Assembly (NCBI RefSeq): GCF_932526225.1
Contig: NC_064037.1
Span: 4,670,703 to 4,734,702 of the forward strand
Length of the DNA stretch: 64,000 bases
Reading direction: 5' to 3'
From: Nematostella vectensis
Lineage: Eukaryota; Cnidaria; Anthozoa; Actiniaria; Edwardsiidae
Part shown: positions 22,514 through 34,713 of the stretch, piece by piece
How the letters are laid out: the number at the start of each line of letters is the position of its first letter
How positions within the stretch are numbered: the stretch's first letter is position 1
The notes under the pieces: model-generated
Seen by the model: only the letters and a program-made list of their open reading frames with translations
Told to the model about the DNA's origin: nothing
Databases searched by the model: none
Translations under genes and position numbers: made by a program

Positions 22514-23635
22514 TTACATCCCAATACCAAGTTTCTTCTTTTGCTCTTCATATTCCTTCGCGTTTCGCTTCATAATTTCCTTACAAGGACCCATGATGCG
22601 CTCAAACGCTTCCTTTTCTAGGCTAGCGAATTTACACCCCCCAACAGCATAGACCGAAGCAGATCGGGGTTGATTCATGACTAGAGCGAGCTCGCCAAAG
22701 TAATTTTTATCGAACTCCACAGTCTTCTCAACCTCGCCATCTTTCACTGTCACGCGTACTTTCCCTTTCTCGATAAAATACATACAGTCTGCAATCTCAT
22801 TCCCTTCCCTGATCACTGCTTCGCCGTCTTTAAACTCTTTAGGGTACAGTGCGTCGCTTAGTTTATCTAATTCTTCTGGTTCGAGCTCTTTGAGAATGCT
22901 TACGCTCTTCAACAATTCGATGTTACGCTCGCGTCTCCTCTGCGCGCCACCAACAACAACCTGCACAAACGTGGAACGGTCGAGGGCCCATAGCGTGCCT
23001 TCGGTTTTGGCGACTATTGTAGCATTTCGGTCGCAGTTGTACATTAAAGCTAGCTCCCCAAACATACCGGTACCATTAAACGTGTGGACCTTGATAGATG
23101 CTCCTGTACTTTTGTCCAAGGCGAATACATCATATTCCCCTGTGTTTATGACATAGAAGTTATCGCCTTTGTCGCCTACTTTTATAATTATCTCTTCGGG
23201 AGAAACCTTCTTTTCGAACATCGAGTCCAAAATCACATCTAGATCTTCTCTGTCAAGTTTTTCGAGAAACCAAAGCTCAAGCAATTTTTTCTTGAGGTGG
23301 TTGCGTTGTTCCTCAGATTTTGGGTAGAACTTCGCCTTAAAGTCAGCGTTTTCATTCGGGTTGTATGGCTCGGCTGAAACGGCCGCACGGCGAGATCTGC
23401 CCTTTATGATCGGTTGTTCGGCAGGGGCCAGGTCTTCTTTATCTTCGCTCTCTTTCTTTGACTGTGCTGCTTGCTTGCTAGCGGCTTTCTTTTCCTTGAA
23501 TCGCTTCAACATATTGAAATAATCGGCTGCAAATTCGACAATATCTTCTGGGTTCTCCTGTATGCATTTAACCACAAACTCCTCCAATAAGCTCGATAAT
23601 CCTGGGGGGATACTAAACTGTGGAGTTGTAGCCAT
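22514..23635 (-). CDS. cAMP-dependent protein kinase regulatory subunit, type II-like, intronless
   Basis: A 373-residue cytosolic protein that holds the PKA catalytic subunit inactive until cAMP binds. The N-terminus (8-44: IPPGLSSLLEEF through AADYFNML) is the type II dimerisation/docking domain, which binds A-kinase anchoring proteins. The inhibitor segment RRAAV (82-86) follows a short acidic/basic linker. Two cyclic-nucleotide-binding domains follow, with phosphate-binding cassettes FGELALMYNCDRNAT (192-206, Arg203) and FGELALVMNQPRSAS (313-327, Arg324); both Glu and Arg that contact cAMP are present. Oddity: type II subunits normally have a phosphorylatable Ser at the site occupied by Ala85, so this one has a type I-like pseudosubstrate on a type II body. 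The whole coding region is one exon, unlike most animal homologues, which suggests a retrocopy or lineage-specific intron loss. The length is close to the usual ~380-400. Confidence 0.95.
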   Translation of the reverse strand: MATTPQFSIPPGLSSLLEEFVVKCIQENPEDIVEFAADYFNMLKRFKEKKAASKQAAQSKKESEDKEDLAPAEQPIIKGRSRRAAVSAEPYNPNENADFKAKFYPKSEEQRNHLKKKLLELWFLEKLDREDLDVILDSMFEKKVSPEEIIIKVGDKGDNFYVINTGEYDVFALDKSTGASIKVHTFNGTGMFGELALMYNCDRNATIVAKTEGTLWALDRSTFVQVVVGGAQRRRERNIELLKSVSILKELEPEELDKLSDALYPKEFKDGEAVIREGNEIADCMYFIEKGKVRVTVKDGEVEKTVEFDKNYFGELALVMNQPRSASVYAVGGCKFASLEKEAFERIMGPCKEIMKRNAKEYEEQKKKLGIGM

Positions 23636-25785
23636 TCTCAGAAGCTCCCTTTCCGCTTAGTACTATCGGGCCAAACGAGGCAGTGTTACAATTCATTTTA
23701 GAACACTTGAAACTAAGCAACGGTTCGTTCAAAACACTAAATGTGCGATCGCAGCCGATCGTGTGGGCTTTGGCAGATGGTATTGCTCTCGTTTATATAC
23801 AACGCTGAAGCTGTGGCGAGTGAATTTCACGGGCGAAGGCGCGGATTTTGATAGTGTTCTCAGCGGTTTTAGCGAAGCCAGCGAAACAAACAGGGAACTC
23901 GATACGGCTTCGATGCAGTCGTCGCTTGATCACTCCTCCTTGCTGCTTCAAAAGAAGTGAAATTTCCCCATAGCAACCTAGTTAATAGGGCTGACGTCAT
24001 AGGTTTACCATAATATATTGGAAGTTCTCCAGCCCCTTGCATCAATTGATTTTCTTGAAATCACTAATTCTATTGAACAGCAAAATTACAACTTTTTCCG
24101 AATACGTAGCGAGAGAGCACATTAGCAAGCGCTTGTCTTTCTGTAGCGATCTTATTTCACCATATTGACGAGAGGCAAGGGCCAGTTGTTCAAGGCATGT
24201 TAATTTTCGGTATTAATTTCGTATTCCTCTGTCAAGACAGACATTAGCCAGGGCGTTTTCCAATGATGAGAAATTACTGGAATCTTAAGGATGTTCAATG
24301 AAAACAAAAACCGATCGCAGTCGAATGACATAATGGCTGCTAAGACTGAGACAACCAGATTAAACCGATCAGAAGTGCAGTTTATAACAGATTTCCTCTA
24401 CGTTTCGGCGCGATACAAAGTGAATTCAATTATGTCGGGAGGAAACATTTGACTTATGAACAGTCGAAAGTCTTTAAATGCAGCATAGACAAATAAAATC
24501 ATAATGAGCATAGGTTGGTTCAAACTACCGTCTGTGGTCATAGTTAAACCAATAATTTCAGTTTAAAAATATATTTTTTAACAAACCATCTAAAAGCCAA
24601 CTTAAATTTCTAAGTTTAAGCTTTGCTGCTGAGAGCATGCCAACATGATAATTTTGTTTTTTAGAATATAGCATCATAGACGGTTGTTCTTCAGAAATAA
24701 AAAGCGAAATGCGTTTTTCTGTCAACAAATGGAAATTGCCGATAATTGGATAAATATTTCATCCTGGATGAATCTATTTACAATGCAGTTGCGTTCAGCT
24801 TTGTTTCCAGGATAACTAATCCTCGAAACTGTGTGGGGAAAATTAAAGCAGATAAGCCAACTCAGCGGTAGATCGAAATCCATTTTCTTTTTCTCAAAAT
24901 GGACAGAGAGAAACTCTGTACTACAAGACCTGTGATGATATTAATAAAATCATTAAGGATAGGCAACCTCACTAGAGAGAAAAAGTGAAAAATTGTCCCC
25001 CAAGCGCGACGTGGATCGTGCAAGATGTGCGACACACAGTCGCCATTAGGTCGCTCTTGTTCTTACCGGGAACAAACTAGTCGAGACTATGAGATTCGAT
25101 CAAATGCAAACTAGAGCTCGCAGCTGCTGATGGTAAACTGTTTGGGAGTCTACCAATAGTTTTGTTTCAAGTGCTTATCATATTTTGCTATCTTTTGTTA
25201 AATAGGAAGTATGCAGCTTTAACTCTCGTTTTGTGTTCATATCTTACATGGCCCTCGTAGTGCTTCTCTTTTTAAGTTATGTATGCTGCCGACTACGGCA
25301 GGTGGATGCGTCGGCCGATAGCTTGCAAAATATTCAGTATCAACGGCTAACCTATTCACATATCACTTCAGTTCAAGTATTCTCTTGGAATTTCTCTTTA
25401 AAGTAAACGTGTTTTATTTCCAAAGGAGCAATATAGTTTATTGTAATTTCATATGTCGTTCGATTGGCTGCGATGGGATCTCTTTTAAAAACGCCACACC
25501 ATACACGCCTGTTACTGACTGTCGTTTACGTAATTAATGTCGCCATCATGTTTATTCAAGAAGCTCTAACGCCCGTTATCAAGAGTGAAAAAAAAATTTT
25601 TAATCGAAAACACAATGAAACAGGTTAGTCAGATATATAAAAAAAGATTGATAAAAAAAGAAAAAAAGGCTAAAAAATGTGATAATGAGTTGAATATTTA
25701 TAAAGTGAGATAAGAAAAAAAGACCCCCTGCTATGTTGATTGACGGCAAAATGACAGCCCGATAAACTACTGTAAGTGCTACGTT
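23636..25785. other. 5' flank of the PKA regulatory gene and intergenic sequence
   Basis: No gene is supported. The first ~300 bp upstream of the minus-strand ATG (23636-23960) are relatively GC-richer and probably hold the promoter and 5' untranslated region. The rest is AT-rich. Confidence 0.4.
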
Positions 25786-25879
25786 ATGAGAAACAATCGC
25801 AAAAACCTCGATGTCTTGACTACAGCATGCGGTAGATTATGTCGAGTAAAACAAGTTAAAAGCAGTCACGTACACGATA

Positions 25880-26935
25880 ATGCGCTCACACGAGAGAGAT
25901 TATGCAGAGGTTTATTTCGGCACATTATTTACTCTACTTGCTTACACCCAAGAGAGATTATGCAGGGTTTGTACCGCACAAAACTTGCGCACACCCGAGA
26001 GAGATTATGCAGGGGTTTATTACCGCACATTATACACACTTGCGCACACCCGAGAGAGATTATGCAGGGGTTTCTTACCGCACATTATACACTCTTGCGC
26101 ACACCCGAGAGAGATTATGCAGGGGTTTCTTACCGCACATCATACACACTTGCGCACACCCGAAAGAGATTATGCAGGGGTTTCTTACCGCACATTATAC
26201 ACACTTGCGCACACCCGAGAGAGATTATGCAGGGGTTTCTTACCGCACATTATACACACTTGCGCACACTCAAGAGAGATTATGCAGGGGTTTATTACCA
26301 CACATTATACACACTTGCGCACACCCGAGAGAGATTATGCAGGGTTTATTACCGCAGATTATACACACTTGCGCACACCCGATAGAGATTATGCAGGGTT
26401 AATTACCGCAGATTATGTACATTTGCGCACACCCGAGAGAGATTATGCAGGGGTTTATACAGCACATTATTCACACTTGCGCACACCCGAGAGAGATTAT
26501 GCAGGGGTTTATTACCGCACATTATTTACACTTGCGCACACCCGAGAGAGATTATGCAGGGGTTTATTACCGCACATTATACACACTTGCGCACACCCGA
26601 TAGAGATTATGCAGGGTTTATTACCGCAGATTATACACACTTGCGCACACCCAAGAGAGATTATGCAGGGGTTTATTACCGCACATTATACACACTTGCC
26701 GACACCCAAGAGAGATTATGCAGGGGTTTATTACCGCACATTATTTACACTTGCGCACACCCGAGTGAGATTATGCAGGGGTTTATTACCGAAGATTACG
26801 TATATTTGCGCACACACGAGAGAGATTATGCAGGTTTAATACCGCACATTATTTACAGTTGCGCACACACGAGAGAGATTATGCAGTGGTTTATTGCCGC
26901 AAATTTTTTACACATGCACACAAACGGGAGATATT
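25880..26935. repeat. 55-bp minisatellite, ~19 units
   Basis: The unit is gcgcacacccgagagagatt, then atgcaggggtttattaccgc, then acattatacacactt, repeated with small variants (for example accgcagattat, cccgatagag). The edges are more diverged than the centre. Related scraps with gcgcacac continue to about 27750. The several overlapping ORFs on the plus strand are repeat translations in different frames. Confidence 0.9.
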
Positions 26936-29366
26936 AATATGGGGTGTGTACTTCGCACGTAAAAGATTAAACATATTATTTACACTTGCGCGCACACACT
27001 CGCACGTAATACGTTTTTTGAAGCGATGTTACATTGCGGCAATCAAGGGGGTTTGTGCTTTCTCACGGTATAGAGTATGGATAGTTTTTACACGTGCGCA
27101 CACACGGGGGAACATAATAGAGCGCACTACAATCATCCTACAAATGCTTTGTGGAGCTATTGATTGTGTAATTATCCGCGCATGTTATAGTGCCCTGCGC
27201 ACGTCTTTACGCGTGTGCGCACACTAAAAAAATAGTATAATGGATCCCACTATAGATATCTTTATAATACCTCCTTTTATAAATTGTTTAATAACTTGCA
27301 TGGCGGTTATCATAGCTCAGGAATGTGTACAATCAAAATATTATTTTGGAGCCAACTATCCTTATTTCTCGACACTATGCTACGATTACACACGCATGCT
27401 TACGTGTACTGCACAATTAATAGACAAAGCACACACAGGATAAAACGATTACAACTGAACCTATTTTCGAGTACTCCCCGCTATTGACTGTATAACCGTA
27501 CAAGATTGCTTGCACTGCAACAAAAATGAAAAAAAGATCACGAAAATTATCATGGCAGAGTCTACTCCCCCTTTTAATACTCCCTGCTACTATCAATTGT
27601 ACTATTACATGCGGTTGTTTTACTTGCAATATGTAAATCATTATTTTTACTTGCGCACACGCGGGAGTCTATATCGGGGTTTATTGACTCCCCCCCTCCC
27701 CCCCAAACCCCATAGGCTGCATGAAGACCCGCGCACGGTAGATTTCCCTTGCGCGCGCACAATATCGAAATGACATCGCTAGACTTGCGTTAGTGAATGT
27801 ATTTTTACCGTTCTACTTGACAGTATAGATTAAAACTACTCCACGTATTTATGAGTGTGCGCCATTGCAGGCGCTGAAAACGTCGGTTGGGACCGGCGAA
27901 AAGTTGAGTCTTAATATGAAGAAGACTCGGTCGTTGGGGCTTGGTACCGAGAACGCTTCTTTGAAGACATTGCCTTGGTCTTTCAATTCGACTCTAAAAA
28001 GTTATCGAAGCCCATGAGCTGCGGCCACCTTAAAAATGTCAGTACACTTGCAGCAAATAAATTTGTGGATTTAATTTTTAGACTTTTGCTGAATAAGAAC
28101 GAATGAATATGCACGCTAGTTCTACAACTACCACCTCAGTGCAAATACTAAAGCATTGTATCATTATGTCGTAAAGATTACACAACGTTATTTTTCTGTC
28201 AAATTGGCTGCTCTCCTGCAGTGCTTCGTGTGATCCGGATAAGAAAAGACGAGTCGATCAAGCACGGAAGTAACAAGGTTCAGTGTTAACGAGATAGTTA
28301 GTGCTGTGAACCACAGGCTTCCATTGTGTGAGGTTTCAAGAAAACGTTCACCGGATCAAGATAAACAAGATGTCTTCCGCTTATTGACACAAAAAAACGA
28401 TCCCCGGGAACGTTTCATCGCACGAGCCTATTCTTCACGAAACTTTTACGTCACGAAAGTCACGTCACGACACCATCAAGTCATGAAAGCATCGCATCAC
28501 GAAAATTCAGTAGTGCAGTAAAGAAACACTCTCGCATTGAGTTTGAACTACGCTTTTGATGACCAAAGAGATATTTAGTATGTCACTGATTACATTATTC
28601 AAATATTAGTCAAATATTGTTAATCAGGTATTCAGACTATTCTCGTGGGTAGTTATTCAAAGCGTTTTGGCAGGTATCTAGGTTTTGCTGGGAAAAGGAG
28701 GGAGTTGGAGCGCATTCATAGATTAGAAAAAGTATATATGATGATCAAAAACAGCTCACTTTGTGGTGGTAAAGGGAGGGGATGTGCGAGCCTTTTTCTG
28801 TTCATCCATTCTTTCTATAGTTAATTCTGTTAAATTTTTTCTCTTAACCTTTCTTTCTACCGTCGTGTTTTACAACACTAGCTAAATGTTTTACAGCAAT
28901 TTTCACAAGCCGCTTTCGATCTTTGCTACAAAATGTCCTTGTGACCGAATGCGTTAGGTTAAATAGGTTATTCGATAAAGGGAAATATCCTTTCGTGCCT
29001 TGCCCGCTCTAAATCCCAATTACCTCCTAACAACTCTACTAAGTGAATTATTCATATCAAAGCTACCCACACAATTAACGAAATATCCCAAAATAACCAA
29101 AGTACGTTTACGTAATTATCGCTTTGTGATTGGACAACGGACCCTCTCAACTTTGCCACACTTTCGGCTGAAGATGTGAGAAGAGTTCTCTCTTTGTGAA
29201 GCACACGAAACGAAATTACTAACCAATCAGGAGCGAGTTTTTTCATAGTGTTGTTTTGCTTAAAAGAAAAGCTTTCCCGCTACGGGAAGAAAATAGAGAT
29301 GGGGAAAACAAAGAGAAACTAGAAATTAACCATACCTGGATGTTTTTAGATCCAATGTAAGGAAAA
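26936..29366. other. Decayed minisatellite flank and intergenic sequence
   Basis: 26936-27760 has scattered gcgcacac relics of the 55-bp array. 27780-29366 shows no recognised gene; a 71-codon ORF at 28306 has no known domain. The last part includes the presumed promoter of the gene starting at 29367. Confidence 0.4.
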
Positions 29367-32300
29367 ATGGCGGATTCCGATTCCGGTACTCACATTTCAG
29401 ACACTATGGAGAGAAACGAAGAAGAAACCGAGCTGAAACTTGAAGGTAAGATGTCATTAGCAACCCAATACACATTAGGAAAAGCCAGAAACTCATAAAT
29501 TATCAACGTCCTTTCTATTCTACGCGAACCAAAATCTTATAGAACAATCATCAATGCCTAAAAAACTTGCAGATATTTATATGAAAGTGTGTTTGGTGAT
29601 AGTGCGATACAACCCGCTACAGTAAGTCGATTATGTTCAATGAAAAAACGCAGTACTTTAACCAAGATTACTAAATTAACTCCACGCATACATGGTTTTG
29701 AAAACTTCTGTAAGCTCGTGGACAACCGGGTCTACGCGTAAATAAAATAAAATAATAAACTCGAATCTAATTCAGTCTTTATCTAAATAACGAAATAACA
29801 CGCACTTTTCTGGGCCCTTTTCCTGTTTGTTTTATCCATATCTTGCCTACTGATTAATTTTTTTTTCTCAAGGATACAATAAGACTTGACTGGCGTCAAC
29901 TCGAAAAAATTGTTCTTAGAAGTAAAAAATCTCAAAAAAGATTGACCAAAACTGTAACTCCAAATATAGCTCAGTAAGTTTTATTGGATTAGCGAAAGAT
30001 ATTGCTTCAATAAGAAACACCTTGAAGTAAAGTCCGCATTAACCAAATATCAATTACTCTTAATTTAGATGGTTTTAAAGAAGTTGTAGAAAACCTTGTT
30101 TGAGAAATCATCGTCTTTGCTTAATCAATAACTACTTGACAACCAAATAAAGGTTTTGCTTCACATCCCAAAAGAATTAAAAGTTGTTTCATTTCCCGGA
30201 ATTAAATTGGTACTTTAGAGTAGCAGAAATAGGAAGGTTATATGTCGTAGGTTATATGTAGGTCTTTATTTTTGCGCTGATTAGAGAGCCGTGGAACTTA
30301 GGTAGAAACCTGATAGTCATTAGGTATGATTACTCCTCAAATCATTCCCCAAATATAAATTAAAATTGTAGGAAAATGTGATAAAAGGTATTTCTTTGAA
30401 AATGCCGGCTGTTTGAAGGGTAATGGTTGGATCACGTTTGCCTCCAGAACTTCCGTTAAACCTGTCAAAGCGAAAGCGGGTAAGCTTTTGATCATTCCCC
30501 TTTTAAAGAAATTATATATTATCTAATGTGATACAAATATTATCTTGTTTTTCGATAATTAATTTTCCACATGAGCTAGTCACGAGTCACTAGTCACAGA
30601 GATAGTGGCGGTGGGAGGGGGGAGGGGAGATAGGTAGTGCTGGTGGTGGGAGGGGGAGGGGAGATAGGTAATGGTGGTGGGAGGGGGGAGGGGAGATAGG
30701 TAGTGGTGGTGGGAGGGGGAGGAGAGATAGGTAGTGGTGGTGGGAGGGGGAGGGGAGATAGGTAGTGGTGGTGGGAGGGGGAGGGGAGATAGGTAGTGGT
30801 GGTGGGAGGGGGAGGGGAGATAGGTAGTGGTGGTGGGTGGGAGGGGGAGGGGAGATAGGTAGTGGTGGTGGGAGGGGGAGGGTGAGGGGGAGGGGAGATA
30901 GGTAGTGGTGGTGGGAGGGGGAGGGGAGATAGGTAGTGGTGGTGGGAGGGGGAGGGGAGATAGGTAGTGGTGGTGGGAGGGGGAGAGGAGGTAGGTAGTG
31001 GTGGTGGGAGGGGGAGGGGAGATAGGTAGTGGTGGTGGGAGGGGGAGGGGAGATAGGTAGTGGTGGTGGGATGGGGGGAGATAGGTAATGGTGGTGGGAG
31101 GGGGGAGGGGAGATAGGTAGTGGTGGTGGGAGGGGGGAGGGGAGATAGGTAGTGGTGGTGGGAGGGGGAGGGGAGATAGGTAGTGGTGGTGAGAAGGGGG
31201 AGGGGAGATAGGTAGTGGTGGTGGGAGGGGGAGGGGAGATAGGTAGTGGTGGGGGGATGGGAAGAGATAGGTAGTGGTGGTGGGAGGGGGAGGAGAGATA
31301 GGAAGTGGTGGTGGGAGGGGGAGGGGAGATAGGTAGTGGTGGGGGGATGGGAAGAGATAGGTAATGGTGGTGGGAGGGGGAGGGGAGATAGGTAGTGGTG
31401 GTGGGAGGGGGAGGGGAGATAGGTAGTGGTGGTGGGTGGGAGGGGAGATAGGTAGTGGTGGTGGGAGGGGGAGGGGAGATAGGTAGTGGTGGTGGGAGGG
31501 GGAGGGGAGATAGGTAGTGGTGGTGGGAGGGGGAGGGGAGATAGGTAGTGGTGGTGGGAGGGGGAGGGGAGATAGGTAGTGGTGGTGGGAGGGGGAAGGG
31601 AGATAGGTAGTGGTGGGGGGATGGGAAGAGATAGGTAATGGTGGTGGGAGGGGGAGGGGAGATAGGTAGTGGTGGTGGGAGGGGGAGGGGAGATAGGTAG
31701 TGGTGGTGGGTGGGAGGGGGAGGGGAGATAGGTAGTGGTGGTGGGAGGGGAAGGGGGAGGGGGAGGGGAGATAGGTAGTGGTGGTGGGAGGGGGAGGGGA
31801 GATAGGTAGTGGTGGTGGGAGGGGGAGGGGAGATAGGTAGTGGTGGTGGGATGGGGGGAGATAGGTAATGGTGGTGGGAGGGGGGAGGGGAGATAGGTAG
31901 TGGTGGTGGGAGGGGGGAGGGGAGATAGGTAGTGGTTGTGGGAGGGGGAGGGGAGATAGGTAGTGGTGGTGAGAAGGGGGAGGGGAGATAGGAAGTGGTG
32001 GGGGGATGGGAAGAGATAGGTAGGGGCTGCTGGAGGGGGAGGGGATATAGGTAGTGGCGGTTTGAGGGGGGAGGGGAGATGTTTTTTGGAATAACATTTT
32101 TTTGGGATATAAAATTGACGTCAAGGTGTGTCAAATCTGATGATGGTGATCTTAGTTGCAAGTCTAAACCGACCATGCCAAGTCGCCTACTCAATTTTGT
32201 ACCTTAGCTTTGGACAAGACCTTGCGTTAATTTCCAATTTGTTTAAGAGAAGATGAAACACATTTGATGTTTTAGACCATGAAAGCTTCGTGGTTGTCTT

Positions 32301-34067
32301 GATGTTTACGCAAAAGACAGGGGTGTAGATTATTTCGATTAGACATGACCAAAGAACGAATTCGTACAATTATTACCTGGATTTCGAATCATATAGAAAA
32401 TTCAATGTCTTCGGTTAAAATAGGCAAATAAGCAATTCCGTGCTAATTCTGTGCAGGGATACTTCGTAAAGGGATAACTGGTCGCTCTATATGTAGCAAA
32501 TCCATTATAAGACTTATTACTAAGATCGTCATCATACCTTAGTATAAGTTATGTCGCAAATTTAAAGAAAATATACCTGTTACCTTGGGAAATATATTTG
32601 AAAGTTCATAAAATACCGGTCTGTGCATATGTTGAATAATATTAAGTCGGCTACGCTTAAATAAAATTAAACACTAGTACAGCGAATACGGATGGTTATG
32701 ATTACCCTCCGAAAGCATCAATGAAATAGGACAATCTTTTTGACTCCTAGACGTTTTCATAACGGGTAAATTAAAAAAAAATGTTATTAAGAATTAGCAC
32801 CGAGCATCTTTAAGCATATTAGCGTAACTGCCTTTACCCCGTTATATAAGATACTTTGTTTCCGCGCAATGCATACATTCAGCCTGCACAACACACTCTC
32901 TTTTTATTATCTTTACTCGTAGACAAACTGGAGCCGATCACAGAGACAAATAGTACTAATTCTGTACTATCAGAAAACAATGAGCGACAAAACCCCAACA
33001 AGGGTCCAGGAATGATAACAAACCAAGTCAAACGAGAGATAAAGACTACGGAGCCAGCAAGCCCCCGTCTTTCCCTCGCAGAATCACAAGTAACAGAACG
33101 CAGCGAGCTAAGCCAGATACACACTCGACGTCAGATACGACAAGACGAGCGTACAATCCGCCCCGACGACCGCCCGACGGGAAATCGACTCCAGAGAGTC
33201 CAATTACGAGGGAGCCAAAGCAATGTGACAACTGCGCATGTGCACACGGCTCCACGCTTGTACCGGAAGTTAAACGGAGACGTTCATCCACCGTCGAGAC
33301 GTGTCAGAAGACAACGGAGTCTCCCCCCGGAAACAAGGCACAGCGGTATATCCTATGCGGGTCGGAGACGGGGGATGCACAAAAGTCTCGAAAGCATTCC
33401 GGCGCCATCACACAGCGGGGTCCGAAACGCATACGAATTCATGGATGCCAGCCGATTCGCAGAGATAAATCGCCGGCCACCGTCACACAAGGAACCCAAA
33501 TCCAAACAGGTCGATATTATGGACATCTCAGAAAAGCTTGATGGCGTCACAGACAATGACGTCACAGAACACACATCGTGGAGCCCCACGGGGATATACG
33601 CCGTATTTGTCATCACATTATGGACCGCTGTACTGAAGCTGATGGATAGTATTGATAAGAATGGTCCGCTGATGTGTTCGGAGGGGGAGGAGGTGCGACA
33701 GTGGATCTGCTCGGGGTGTTTATCCGGGCTGTATTTCTTGGCGGAGGTGTTCTGGAAGCGCAAAGGGGTTACCAAGGCATTGTTCGGCACCGTTCTGGTG
33801 TTTGCGTATATGATCGTTGGTCACGCAGAGCCGTTATCGTGCAGACTCGGGGCAGATAAAGTGGACGAGATTAGCAAATGGCAAGCGGCTACGAATTTTT
33901 TCTTTGGCGCGATTCTCGGCGCTTGGGTTTATCAAGACATTGCGCGGTCTGTTCGCAACAGGCGACAAGACACGGCTGCCGACAAGCGTCGACGACGAGG
34001 CAAAGACGAGGAAGATGAGTCAAGCGGAGATGACTTTGAGGCGATGCGAGTGTACCGCATTGTATGA
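29367..34067 (+). CDS. Unrecognised four-helix membrane protein with long basic N-terminal region (two exons)
   Basis: Exon 1 is 29367-29445 (ATG in context aaaaATGGCGG, donor GGTAAG, 26 codons plus one base, acidic). Exon 2 is 32923-34067 (acceptor cttta-ctcgtag, phase 1). Joining them makes a GAC codon and a 407-residue frame ending at TGA. Residues ~30-270 are polar, Arg/Ser/Pro-rich and probably disordered. Four hydrophobic segments follow: around WSPTGIYAVFVITLW, VRQWICSGCLSGLYFLAEVFW (cut here for length at both ends), a segment with GTVLVFAYMIVGHA, and one with FFFGAILGAWVY. Cysteines in CSEGEE and SCRL flank the helices. The tail is Arg-rich, then acidic (DEEDESSGDD). I recognise no family; a lineage-specific integral membrane protein is likely. 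The long G-rich minisatellite lies in its intron. The ATG at 32856, upstream of the acceptor, is a less likely start. Confidence 0.6.
30597..32085 (+). repeat. G-rich 31-bp minisatellite, ~48 units, in an intron
   Basis: The unit is agataggtagtggtggtggg followed by agggggagggg, with variants (gggggatgggaagagat, gggtgggaggg). Every unit has several G runs on the plus strand, which is the non-template strand of the surrounding gene, so G-quadruplexes could form in its RNA or displaced strand. Long Pro/Ser/His ORFs on the minus strand are by-products of the C-rich complement. Confidence 0.95.
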
Positions 34068-34109
34068 GTGTCACTTCGGCATATATTTTTATAAGGATAT
34101 GCTTAGTTG

Positions 34110-34425
34110 GGTAAATCGATGGCGAATCGCCTAGTCATCGATGGGAAATCGCCTAGTCATCGATAGGGAATCGCCTAGTCATCGATGGGGAATCGCCAAG
34201 TCATCGATGGGGAATTGCCTAGTCATCGATGGGGAATCCCTTAGTCATCGATGGGGAATCGCCTAGTCATCGATGGGGAATGGCCTAGTCATCGATAGGG
34301 AATCGCCTGATCATCGATAGGGAATCGCCTAGTCATCGATGGGGGATCGCCTAGTCATCGATGGGGAATCGCCTAGTAATCGTTAGGAAATCGCCTAGTC
34401 ATCGTTAGGAAATCGCCGGGGGTTC
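34110..34425. repeat. 22-bp minisatellite directly after the membrane-protein gene
   Basis: About 14 units of ggggaatcgcctagtcatcgat with minor variants (ttagtcatcg, ctgatcatcg, aggaaatcg). It begins ~45 bp after the stop codon at 34067, so it may be part of the 3' untranslated region. Each unit contains the palindrome ATCGAT. Confidence 0.9.
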
Positions 34426-34559
34426 CCAACCTCACCCTTCTTGACTCCAGTATTCATTCCAGTATTTCTTTAATGTAATAATTTGGAACGTGAGCTAAGG
34501 ATGCCGTTTTTCTCTTAATCGATCCTTAGTCTGTGGATTACTACTCTGCAAACACCCTA

Positions 34560-34713
34560 CGTTTTTCTACGCCCATAGAGAAACAACCTTAACCAGGAAA
34601 AGGTAAAACGGGACCAGCCACACCTTCTAAGCCGATGGTTTTTCTACGCCCATAGAGAAACAACCTTAACCAGGAAAAGGTAAAACGGGACCAGCCACAC
34701 CTTCTAAGCCGAT
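34560..34713. repeat. 76-bp perfect tandem duplication
   Basis: The segment from gtttttctacgcccatagag to accttctaagccgat occurs twice head-to-tail without visible differences, which points to a recent duplication. Confidence 0.9.

Noticed and set aside
25786-26937. Four overlapping plus-strand ORFs
   Set aside because: All translate the same 55-bp repeat in shifting frames.
30580-32194. Two >500-codon Pro/Ser/His ORFs on the minus strand
   Set aside because: They are the C-rich complement of a G-rich minisatellite, overlap in two frames, and lie in the intron of a plus-strand gene.
33674-34134. Alternative-frame ORFs over the membrane-protein exon
   Set aside because: Shadows of the 407-residue reading frame, which has the better splice phase and a continuous hydrophobic pattern.
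34110-34425. Possible CRISPR-like array of 22-bp repeats
   Set aside because: Units are head-to-tail with no spacers, and the genome is eukaryotic.
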